Positions 48,323-58,727 of a DNA stretch of 64,000 nucleotides are shown in pieces. Location: the NCBI GenBank assembly GCA_025403435.1, contig CM046349.1:21102004-21166003 (forward strand), written 5' to 3'. The position numbers and the translations under genes were made by a program. The notes beneath the pieces are model-generated. The model worked only from the letters and a program-made list of their open reading frames with translations, ran no database searches and was not told where the DNA came from. Numbering within the stretch: position 1 is the first letter of the stretch; every line of letters begins with the position of its first letter. The DNA comes from Artocarpus heterophyllus (Eukaryota; Streptophyta; Magnoliopsida; Rosales; Moraceae).

Positions 48323-49480
48323 ATGGCACCTAGACGTCGTTCGACGGCTGACGTCGAGTTCAAAAATGATGAGAGTATGATGAGGTCTATGTTTGCGGCT
48401 TTCCAGCAGATGGCAGCCAGGGCTAAACCGGGAGATTCTGATGTTGGTAGTCGGCATGCACACTTTAAGGAATTTCGACGGGCGTCAGTTCCAACTTTTG
48501 ATGGCAATGGGGATCCGCAGTTGGCAGAGTATTGGTTGGATTCAATCTTTAAGCATTTGGATACTCTTGGTGTGCCGGAGGAGTATCGTGTGGAGTTTGT
48601 TGCGTATAAGCTCGAAGGTGGCACTAACACTTGGTGGAAGCAGGCTAAGCGTCTGGAGCGCGGTGGTGATATCAGTTGGGACAGGTTCGAGGAGCTGTTC
48701 TATGATCGATATTTTCCATAGGGGTATAGAGATCAGAAGGCAGCTGAGTTCTACAGGTTGCAGTAGGGTGATCTGTCAGTTCGGGAGTATGAGGCAAAGT
48801 TTAATGAGTTGGCTAGGTTTGCTCCATCAGCGGTGGCATCGGAGCGTGAGAAATGTATTAAGTTTCAGGAAGGGCTCAAGGCTCCTATTCGGCGGCAGTT
48901 GGTTGCTCTACGGCTTAGGAGTTTTAGAGAGCTTGTGTCGTCGGTGATCTCCGTGGAGAATGATTATGTGCAATATTGTGAGGACCGAGCCAAGGCTTCA
49001 GGAGGACCGCAGAGGAGTGGCAGGAAGAGCACCAGTAGTCGTCTAGCTTCGGGGAAAAGCAAGCAAGGTGGCGCGACCAGTGGTAGCTGCAGTTCATCTT
49101 GCAGCGGGCGCAGCAATCCCTACAGCTTTCATTGTCATTTCTGTCAGCAGCCCGGACACATCAAGAGGAATTGCCCAATCAAGAGTGTCCGTCTTGGATC
49201 TCAAACCGGGGAGGATGCTAGTCGTCAGTCTCAGCCTCAGACCCTACCTCTGCCTCCGCAGTACCCGCAGTTGCAGTATCCTCAGTTCTCTCCTTAGCAA
49301 TTCTCATATCCGACACGAGGGCAGCAGCCGCAGCATTTTCAGCACAGTGTTCCTCAGTATAGAGCGCCGAGTATAGGTAGTGTGCAGTTGTCCCCATCTC
49401 AGCAGCATCGACAGAGTAATCCAGGACCCAGCAACGTCGGTAGAGGAAAAGGGAAGGCACCAGTGCAGGTTCATGCAATG
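48323..49480 (+). pseudogene. E4 gag, interrupted by three TAG stops
   Basis: It starts MAPRRRSTADVEF. The retrotrans-gag block has FDGNGDPQLAEYWLDSIF, YKLEGGTNTWWKQ and REYEAKFNELARFAP. A Ser/Gly-rich stretch leads to a CCHC knuckle (CHFCQQPGHIKRNC) near 49135 and a Gln/Pro-rich tail. TAG stops at 48719, 48764 and 49295 fall in one otherwise open frame; at 48764 and 49295 the family favours Gln. Confidence 0.92.
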
Positions 49481-51340
49481 GCATCTGGAGGGTCAGATTA
49501 TCAGACTGGTAACGCGGTTGTTGATGGTATGATCTTGGTTTCTAGATCTTTAGCTCGTGTTTTATTCAACACCGGCGCCTCTCATTCTCTCATTTCAAGT
49601 TCTTTTGTACATGCCTTGGGATTAGAGATAGAAGAGTTTAATGAACCCCTAGTCATAACTTCTCCCTTGGGGCGGGTGTGTGTCAATTGTATGTGTAAAT
49701 CCTGTAAAATAAAGATTGGGGATGAGATTTTGAAAAGTGATTTGATTATACTCCCCATGAGCTCCTATGATGTAATTCTAGGGATGGACTGGTTGTCCAA
49801 GTATAGTGCAGTCGTGGACTGCCAACTTAGAAAAGTGACCCTAGTGTCTGATAGGGGGACGGTGATCACTTACCAGGGTGGTGGTGATTGGTTAATGAGT
49901 GAACGTCTCATGAAGTCGTGTCTAGGAGGGCGAAGGAATCTAGGTTGTTGTGCTTTTTTTGCCAATCTAGATTGCGAGCCCTATGTTTCGAGTGGCAGTG
50001 TAGCGATTCCGGTGGTTGATGAGTTCGAGGATGTCTTCCCCGACGAGTTGCCAGGATTACCACCGCATCGAGAAATTGAGTTTGGTATCGAGTTGTTTCC
50101 AGGAGCAGCATCGATTTCTATGGCACCTTATCGGATGGCGCCAACAGAAATGAAAGAATTGAGGAAGCAACTTCAGGAGCTTGCTGATAAAGGGTATATT
50201 TGGAATAGCACATCTCCATGGGGAGCACCGATTTTGTTTGTTAAGAAGCATGATGGGACTCTCAGGTTATGTGTGGATTATCGGTAGCTAAATCGTGTTA
50301 CGGTGAAGAACAAGTATCCCTTGCCCAAGATTGATGAGTTGTTTGATCAGTTGGGAGGTTCGCGGTACTTCTCGAAGATTGATTTACGTTCAGGTTATCA
50401 TCAGCTCAGGATCAAGGAAGAGGATATTCCCAAGACAGCTTTTAGGACTCGGTATGGGCACTTTGAGTTCCTGGTTATGTCGTTTGGGTTGACGAATGCT
50501 CCGGCAGCTTTCATGGATTTGATGAATAGGATATTTAGGCCGTATCTAGATCAGTTCGTGATCGTGTTCATCGATGATATTCTTGTGTATTCCAAGACTT
50601 GGGAGGAGCATGAGCAGCATCTCCGGATCGTGCTTTAGACTCTGCAGGAGCACCAGTTGTATGCTAAGAGGGAAATGTGTGAGTCTTGGTTGACTGAGGT
50701 CAAGTTTCTGGGTCATGTTATCTCAGAGCATGGTATTTCTGTGGATCCGTCCAAGATTGAAGCTATATTGGAATGGGAACGACCAAGGAATGCAGCGGAG
50801 ATTCGCAGCTTCTTAGGTCTTGCTGGATATTACAAGAAATTTGTAAAGGATTTTTTGAAGATTGCAGCTTCGTTGACGAGATTGATCAAGAAAAATGTCA
50901 GGTTTGAGTGGAACGAAGATTGTGAGCTTGCTTTTCAGGAATTGAAGAACCAGTTGACTTCCGCTCCAGTGTTGGTTATTCCTAGCAGTGACGAGCCGTA
51001 TGAGGTTTATGCAGATGCTTCAGGCCGCAGACTTGGATGCGTGTTGATGCAGCATGGGCGTGTGGTTGCGTACGGATCGAGACAGCTACGACCTCACGAG
51101 CAGAATTATCCTACTCATGATTTAGAGCTTGCGGCGGTGATTTACGCGCTGAAGATTTGGAGGTGTTACTTGTATGGAGCGTCGTTTCAGGTCTTCTCCG
51201 ATCACAAGAGTTTGAGATATTTGTTCACTCAGAGGGATCTTAACTTGAGGCAGCGTAGGTGGATCAAGTATATGAAGGATTATGATTTCACATTGTAGTA
51301 TCATCCCGGGAAGGCAAATGTGGTCGCAGATGCGCTTAGC
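49481..51340 (+). pseudogene. E4 protease, reverse transcriptase and RNase H, three TAG stops
   Basis: It is in the same frame as gag. The protease word is [13 protein letters not shown], with Asn (AAC, 49568-49570) for the catalytic Asp. RT has [41 protein letters not shown] and [11 protein letters not shown] (about 50565). RNase H has [15 protein letters not shown] and [14 protein letters not shown], and ends with [12 protein letters not shown] stops at 50285, 50636 and 51296 sit where Gln or Glu is usual. No frameshift in this part. Confidence 0.93.
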
Positions 51341-52908
51341 AGGAAGTCTTCAGGGATTCTCGCTTGTTTGGCTTTTGAGGACTGGAGCAGAGATGCGACA
51401 GTGAGCAAGTTTAGGCTACGGTATCATGAAGACTGTGATCGAGTTTTGGTATATCATGTGGAAGCGACTCTAGCTCTTGTTCGAATGGTGAAGCAAAGTC
51501 AGTGGCAGGATCGGCACTTGCAGGGGATTTGGTCGCGGATTCAGAACGGAGAGCAGTTCGAGGAATGGAGCATGCATGTAGATGGGTCGTTGTATTTCAG
51601 GAGCGTCTTGCAGTTCCAGCTATCGCCATAGTGACGAAAGCCGTTTTGGACGAAGCTCATAGGTCTCAGTTCACTACTCATCCGGGGAGCACCAAGATGT
51701 ATCGCGATTTGAAGAGGCAGTATTGGTGGAGAGGCATGAAGAAAGATGTTCGAGAGTACGTGGCCAAGTGTTTGACGTGTCTTCAGGAGAAAGCTGAGCA
51801 TCAGAAGCCTGCAGGTCAGCTTCAGCCGCTTCCTATTCCAGGGTGGAAATGGGAGCATGTGACGATGGATTTCCTCACAGGTTTGCCGAGGATGGAGCAG
51901 CGGCACGATTCAGTTTGGTTCGTGGTCGACAGGTTTATGAAATCGGTGCATTTTATTCCTTTTAGGTCAACATGTTCGAGGAAGGTTCTCAGGGAGTTGT
52001 ATATGCAGAACATTGTGAGGTTGCATGGAGTTCCTTTGTCCATCACCTCTGATCGAGACACCAGGTTTAATGCTAAGTACTGGAGGAGTTTTCAGGAGGC
52101 TTTAGGTACGGATTTGACCTTCAGTACGGCGTTTCATCCTTAGACTAATGGGCAGTTTGAGCGGGTTATTCAGATTCTCGAGGATATGTTGCGTGCCTGT
52201 GTATTGGACTTCGGCGGGAATTGGAAGCAATGTTTGCATTTGGCAGAGTTCGCATACAACAATAGTTATTAGGCGAGTATTGGTATGGCACCGTTTGAGG
52301 CGTTGTATGGGCGAACGTGTCGATCACCTGTGTGTTGGGCCGAGCCGGAAGATAGGGTTATTCTTGGGCCGGATGAGATCCGTGATAGCAATGAGAAAGT
52401 CGCAGTGATTCGAGATCGATTGAGGGCAGCTCAGAGTCGACAGAAGAGTTACGCGGATATGAGACGTAGACCCTTAGAGTTTGCGGTTGGAGATTTCGTT
52501 CTCTTGAGGGTATCGCCTCGTAAAGGAACTATGCGGTTCGGCATGAGTGGGAAGCTCGCGCCGAGGTATATTGGGCCGTTTGAGATCACTCAGCGTGTTG
52601 GTGTGGTCGCTTATCGGCTTGATCTTCCGCCTGAACTTTCTCATGTTCACGATGTGTTTCATGTGTCGATGCTTAGGAAGTGTCCGCCTGAGCAAGGTAA
52701 GATAGTTTTATTCCGTGATGTGCAAGTTCAGGAAGATTCGACGTACGAAGAAGTACCGATTCAGATCATCGACCGGAAAGTGATTAGTTTACGTCGTCGT
52801 GAGATACCGTTGGTAAAGGTCGTGTGGCAGCATCATGGGGTTGATGAAGCCACTTGGGAGCTAGAGTCGAGTATGCGGGAATTGTATCCGCATTTGTTTT
52901 GTTTCTGA
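51341..52908 (+). pseudogene. E4 integrase with chromodomain-like tail, one frameshift and two TAG stops
   Basis: The frame changes once near 51600, inside the linker before integrase. Integrase has HPGSTKMYRDL...CLTCLQEKAEH, MDFLTGLPR, SDRDTRFNAKYW and NGQFERV, so the catalytic triad appears kept. Then come YGRTCRSPVCW and the C-terminal GPFEITQRVG...HDVFHVSMLRK, and EEVPIQIIDRK...VDEATWELE. TAG at 52141 (FHP*TNG) and 52270 (NSY*ASIG) replace Gln that is near-invariant in the family. It ends TGA at 52906. Confidence 0.93.
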
Positions 52909-52940
52909 AATGAGTTGAAAATTTTGAGGGCGAAATTTCT

Positions 52941-52956
52941 TTTAGGGGTGGAGAGT
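52941..52956 (+). promoter_or_regulatory. E4 polypurine tract
   Basis: TTTAGGGGTGGAGAGT directly precedes the 3' LTR. Confidence 0.85.
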
Positions 52957-55134
52957 TGTAACGCCCCGAAATTTATTTAATGTTAATGTAATATAAATGA
53001 TGAATTAGTGTACCATAATTAATGTTTTAACATTAATTAGATTATTTGGTTGGATTTTGAATTTTTGGTTGTTTTGTTAATTTGATGAATTCAAATGCTT
53101 TGATATTGTTTTAAAATGATGTTTTGAGTTTTAAAACACAACAATTTACAAAATGTTAAAAATAGTCCGTTTTACAAAACCGTGGGCGGCACATGGTTTT
53201 CGCACAGTAAAACCGGCCATCGTTTTTCTCTATTTATTCTCTTTCTTCCTCCTCTCTCCTCACTCTCCCGATTTCACTCTCTTTCTCTCTCTCTTGAACT
53301 CTCTCTGTTCCTCTCGTTCTCTCTCAAATTCCCTCTCAATTTTTTGAATCAAAATTCGAATCCAAGCTTTGGGTTAGCCAGGAGGAAGCTCGGGGACGTG
53401 ATTTAGCAACCGAGAACGCGGATTGAAGCTTCGATTCGATGTTAGTTTTGAAATTTCTAAACTTTTTCCAAAATTTTCAATTTTGTGCATTTTTGAAATC
53501 TAGGTTTGTTTAAGCTTCAAAAACCTTGGATTTGAGTTAAATGAACTTAGAACAACTAGAATCTAAGCTTAGATTCAAGAAAAACGGATTGAATTCAAGA
53601 TTTTTTATTTTTCTCCCTATTTTTACATTTTTGGATTTTTGAGATTTTTGAATTTAAATCTTGTTTAAATGAGTCCAAACATGTTCTAGTATGTTTTTTT
53701 TATCAACTATGATTATTTTCTATGCCTGGGATTTGAGAAAAACAGGTTAGAATCAAGATTTGAATTTTAGGGATCGAGAAACCCATGGCTGGATTTCTGG
53801 GTTTTCCTAGTTCGGCAGGCCGAACTGCGTGTTCGGCAAGCCGGAATAGGGATCGACAGGCCGGTGTTCTTTCGTCCGACAGGCCGTACCTGGGGAAATG
53901 ACCGGCCGACCGGACCTGGCTTCCGGCAGGCCGAACTATACAGTTCGGCCGGCCGAAGCAGGGAGTCCGGCAGGCTGACCGTGGCATGGAAAATTTTGTG
54001 ATTTTCACCCGTTTTCACTGGTTTGAATCCTGATTTAAATTCCAACCTTATAGAATGATTTTAAAGATACAAATGGCACACTAGGACATCATGAAATGAT
54101 TTAGTAACATAGGATGTCTTGAACTAGATATTGATCGACTTAGTTTGTATCTAGGATCGTTCGTGGTTCCGCGGAGCTAACGTATAGCGGACCAGGATTA
54201 CGGTGTGGGGCACCGGCACGAGTATTGAGGTAGGAATTCTACCCCATTTCTTTGGTAGCCTGGTTTTGAAATGATTTGGCTTTGAAAAGGATTTCTATTA
54301 AAATGTTTTCAAAGGTTGTTTGAAAATGAATTTGTTGGTTATATTTTAATATACCGTGATCTGAAATGAACTTCATAATGAATGTAAATGACAACACTCG
54401 GTAATTGGGTTTTGAATGATGATGATAATAAACACATAGGCATGATGCCATATCAGAGATCGGGTCGTGTAGCGATCGACCTTGGGGGCAGGTCCTGAAA
54501 CCCAGCTGGGCCACTACGGTGGTGATACTATGGTTTGCCTAGGAAAAGAAACTGATATTTCTGGTTGTCTAAGTAAACTGTTCTGGGTAAGAACGGCTTT
54601 ATTCAAATTTATTCATTTATTTATCTAGTTATTCATTTAAGGTTTCTTTTAAATGACCTGTTTCTTTAAATTAAGTTATTTTATAAAACATAGTCCTACT
54701 GAGCCTTTCGCTCACGTTTTATTTGTTTTAATTTCCCCTCAAGGTGGTTTACCAATTAGGTTTGGAGAGGATTCTTCGAACCGAACTCAAGAGCAATAGA
54801 AGAATTAATTTATCTTTTGTATCATTTAATCAAGGCATGTAAGATTTTAACTTTATTTGTATCCTGGACTGTGATTGTATTTATGATATTGTCAGTACCA
54901 TGCGTGTGCACAAGTTGTGAGTTGTGGAACCCATACTCGCGGCTTTATTATTTTAATATTTATTCGTTTAATGTTTTAAATTGCCTAATGCATATGAACT
55001 CTTTATAAAGTGTTTTAATGAACCCCACATTTTATACTTAATTCAACCCCCTTAAACTCTGGATTTTAATTAAATTCTCTTTTAATTAATTTCAATAATC
55101 CACCACGTCACCTCCCGTACTCCGGGGCGTGACA
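52957..55134 (+). repeat. E4 right LTR (3' LTR), complete
   Basis: It is 2178 bp, TGTAACGCCCCGAAATT...GGGGCGTGACA. TATTTATT at 53231 followed by a CT-rich tract (53240-53340) is the likely promoter. Array L lies about 580 bp downstream of it, so inside the probable transcript. Confidence 0.95.
53811..53979. repeat. Motif array L in E4 right LTR
   Basis: About eight units, starting AGTTCGGCAGGCCGAACTG. It has a 20-bp extra unit (near 53835) missing from array K. Confidence 0.85.
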
Positions 55135-56842
55135 ATATTTGATCTTGATTTATTTTGCCTTAATTTTTATTCAATCATGGCCCTGTTTTTCGGTTTTGAC
55201 AATATGTTACATACTTAATGAATTAATTGCTCATGGTCCATTTAATTCTATTACCAAGTTAATGAAATTTAAGTAAAAAGAAGACTAAGTAACGACAATT
55301 TTATCGTACAAAGTTGTTGTATAACATTGGGCGAAGGCCTAACAACAACATTTTGAAGAATTTTGTTGCCCAAAACATGAGGCTGTTAGTGACAACATTA
55401 CAAACTTTATTTATAAACTTCTGGCAATGATTTTTCTGTCGTTGAAATCTTCCAACAATGACTTTGTATAGTGGCTGCTAAAAGGTGTTTTTCTTATGGT
55501 GAGATCGTGTGTTTCCTACAGGGAGAAAGAACAAAATAGCATATTTAGGTTAAGAATTAGTAAATAATATCATATGTCTTTAAAATGTATAGTAAATAAC
55601 ATATCATAAGAAAACAACGTTTGTAACCTCATCTAACTCAGAAAATACTATATTAACATGTAAATACTATATTTCTATGTAAATATAAAAATTTACTAGA
55701 AACATTATTGGATATTATCGGCACCGGTGACGTCGTTGACGGCCAAAAAATATTATATTAATATGTAAATATTATATTTTTACGCATATACAAAAATTTC
55801 CTAGCAACCTCGTTGGACCTAGGAAATACCATATTAATATATAAATACTATATTTCTATATAAATCAAAAAAAAATTGAAAAAGATTGCCTAACATCACT
55901 GACACCAGTGATGTCGTGGATGGCTAGGAAGTACATTAACAAAAATTTACAGATAATTTTGTCGAACCATTAGAGGCAGAAAAATACAATATTTACTAAA
56001 AAATATTGTATTTAAATGTAAGTATAAAAACAAACCAATGACTTTGTCAGACCACTAGCAGCTAAAAAATACTATATTTATATAAAAATACCATATTTTT
56101 ATTATTTTCATGTAAATACAAAAACTGTACCAATGACGTCACCATACATCATTGGTGGCAGAGATACAATATTTGAAATGCAATCACAAAAAATATTGAA
56201 AAATAAGATTTTGTTGAAAAAAAAACAAAACAAAAAAAAGTAAAGAAGAAAAAGAGAACAACGTTCTTTAAACTTTTTTTTTTCCAAATTCATTTTCTTT
56301 CCACTCTCCTACTAATCTTCCGTCATCTCTGTGATTCCAGCCAGTAGCTCTACCCTTTCTGCCGAGATAGCTCTTTCCACGAAACACCTCAAACGTACGA
56401 GTCACGATGGAGATGACAGCGATGAGCTTTGGATTCTCCTCGATCGCAATGGAGTATATCAGAGCTTTGTCTTTGGCGTGATGAGATTAGCTCTGAGGTC
56501 CACGAGCTTTGACTTTGGCTGAAGAGGAAATATCGACTTTACCTCAGGCCGGAGAGGATCTCAATGTTCAAATCAAACGGTTGGGGCTTGGTGTCGGAGA
56601 TATGGAGTTCGAAGCCGTGACTTCGGCAACATTGTTTCGACGTTTCCTTGGCAACATTTCAATGTGAGTTCGTCAGATGATTGCCAATGACCTCAAGCCT
56701 ATCCTTGCGAACTCCTCTAGCGAGCAATGAGCGGGTGCCACCTCCTTCTAGATTGACAGGAGGCAAGATTGTCAAAGATCAGGATCTGATGCTTAGATCA
56801 GACAGCTGTGATCGAAGACAACGTCTGGGCTTGGCCGGTGAG
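55135..56842. other. Intergenic DNA between E4 and the CACTA MITE
   Basis: No supported gene. 55483-55502 (GGTGTTTTTCTTATGGTGAG) resembles a CACTA terminal repeat and may end an old MITE. 55610-56170 is repetitive. 56290-56840 is less AT-rich with short open frames (63 and 61 codons) but no recognisable domain; it could be a gene fragment. Confidence 0.5.
55610..56170. repeat. Degenerate tandem repeat of about 110 bp
   Basis: The block TATTAATATGTAAATACTAT, then an AT-rich spacer and a GACGTCGTTGGAC-type segment, recurs about five times with strong divergence. Confidence 0.6.
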
Positions 56843-57367
56843 CACTACAAGAAAAACTACATTTAACGACATTATTTACGACGTGTAGTTATTGAATGTC
56901 GTTGAAAAGTACATACAACGACATCTTTAACAAATATGTCATTAACGACATTTGAAATAATAATTAACGATATCTATATAGATGTCGTATGAAAGGTCTC
57001 CTTTTAATGATAATAGTTTTTGTCGTTAAATTATTTAACGAGAAGTAAAAGATGTCGTCAAAGCCTAAGAGATTCTACAACACCTCTTATAGACGACATT
57101 GGTCAAGATGTCGTCTATAACGGATGTCGTGAAATCTCTAAGGCTTTGACGACATCTCTTACTTGTCGTTAAATAATTTAACGACAATAAACTATTGTCG
57201 TTAAAAGGAGACCTTTAATACGACATCTATATAGATATCCTTAATTATTGTTTCAAATGTTATTAACGATATGTTTGTTAAAAATATTGTTGTATGTACT
57301 TTTCAACGACATTCAAAAGCTACATGTCGTAAATAATATATCGTTAAATGCAGTTTTTCTTGTAGTG
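56843..57367. mobile_element. Foldback CACTA-type MITE with 3-bp TSD
   Basis: Termini CACTACAAGAAAAACT and AGTTTTTCTTGTAGTG are the CACTA ends, flanked by GAG on both sides (56840-56842, 57368-57370), the expected 3-bp duplication. The two halves (56843-~57085 and ~57120-57367) are nearly complementary along their whole length, so it is one long hairpin. It has no transposase. Confidence 0.9.
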
Positions 57368-57370
57368 GAG

Positions 57371-57932
57371 AGAGATGAGAGATAAAGAAAGGAGAGGGAA
57401 ACTGAGTGAGAAAGGGGTAGAGAGAGGAGGAGAAAGGAAAAAAAAAAAAAAAAAAGAAAAAGAGAAACAATCACAACAGTACTAATAGTGATATTTTTAG
57501 TGTTTTTAGGTGTTTACAAATCGGCTTAGTCCTAAAATTGTTATTTATTTCACTTTTACTAATCAGTTAATAAAATATGTTATTTGTTATAATTTTTCTT
57601 TTTTATATACACTGCAATCATCTTCATAAAAGTAAATATGCCTTTAATAAATGATAATTTTACTATAAACAAATATCAAATTACAGAAATCATTTGCTTT
57701 ATGGCATATATTAAAATTAGGATTGCAAAGAGCGTCTTTGCACAAGCTCAGTTCAACCATAGCCACAATAATTAGAAGTAAATGCATTACAACTTTTTTT
57801 CTTTTTCTTAAGAAAACATGCTTGATTTTTTTCCTTTTTAAGAAAAGATGACTATGCAAACACATACACACATATATATAACATGATGGCCGGAGTTATT
57901 TTCATGCATGCATGCATACAGACATACATAAA
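57371..57932. other. Intergenic DNA with a purine-rich and poly(A) tract
   Basis: GA-rich 57371-57470 includes an A-run at about 57438-57455. Nothing else recognised. Confidence 0.5.
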
Positions 57933-58719
57933 TAGAGATGTTAAATAGCCTGGCCTGGGTAGGCCAAAGCATGTCTCATGTCATGTTTGAGCTTATATAT
58001 TTATTTATCATGTCGTGCTAGGCCCGACTTACTTAATTTTTGTGGCGTCAACCCCAGCCTATGACCCATTTATGAATGGGCGGTGCTCATAAATATTTGG
58101 GCTGTACTCGTACCAATGGTGATGTTTACACTTTTTGGTTGTACTTTTATCTCTTAATGTTCTTTTTTTTACCTAATGTTAAATTTACTAAAAAAAATAA
58201 AAACACTAGATCGTAACAAAAGAAAGTGCATTGTTGACATAGAAAATCTTTTTCTGAGGACAACAACCTTATGGAATCTTGCAATGTATGGTTTCTATTA
58301 TTTAGTTTTTCATATAAATCAAAAAGAGTAAGTATATATTGGCAATTGATAATTTACCAACAATAAAGAATCTATTTGATCTTTTTTCTTTTTTAATAAA
58401 ATTATTAGAAATTTAGAACTTCTTTATGAAAAAATATTTATAAAAATATAAAATATATTAGTAAAATTAGTTTTAAATTGTATATTTTAATCGTGCTAAT
58501 AATTGTACCCCAATCGTGCTTTTAACATGCTTTTGTCGAGCCTTATCGAGCCGTGCTTTTAACATGCTTTGTACCTAAAAGTTGCACCAAGCTTAACCTA
58601 TTTAATAAACGGGATAAGCTAGGCTTATATAATAAACGTATCATACTATGACGTGCCTACTTTTAAATGTGTTGTGCTCATGCCAGCCTACTAGGCCCGG
58701 CCTGTTTTTGATATCTCTA
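57933..58719. mobile_element. MITE-like element, possibly hAT
   Basis: Left end TAGAGATGTTAAATAGCCTG and right end AGGCCCGGCCTGTTTTTGAT plus ATCTCTA are imperfect inverted repeats of about 26 bp. Flanks ACATAAA and TCATAAA agree at six of seven bases. The subterminal parts are rich in GGCCCGGC words. The superfamily is inferred from this look only. Confidence 0.55.
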
Positions 58720-58727
58720 TCATAAAA

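Larger units (their letters stand above)
46668..55134 (+). mobile_element. E4: Tekay-like Ty3/gypsy chromovirus, left LTR truncated
   Basis: The right LTR is 52957-55134. The left LTR starts only at 46668, directly after LTR B, and has lost 608 bp. The primer site is at 48221 and the purine tract at 52941. One gag-pol frame covers 48323-52908 with a single frameshift and eight TAG stops. The end segment EATWELESSMRELYPHLF fits Tekay/Del. Confidence 0.95.

Noticed and set aside
48226..48630. 134-codon minus-strand frame
   Set aside because: It is the antisense shadow of E4 gag.
48719..52272. Amber recoding as explanation for TAG-only stops
   Set aside because: The element also has a frameshift and a protease active-site change, and similar TAG/TGA lesions occur in other decayed elements; deamination explains all of them.
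55288..55502. A second CACTA-type MITE before the tandem repeat
   Set aside because: Only one end (55483-55502) resembles a CACTA terminus and no matching left end or TSD is visible.
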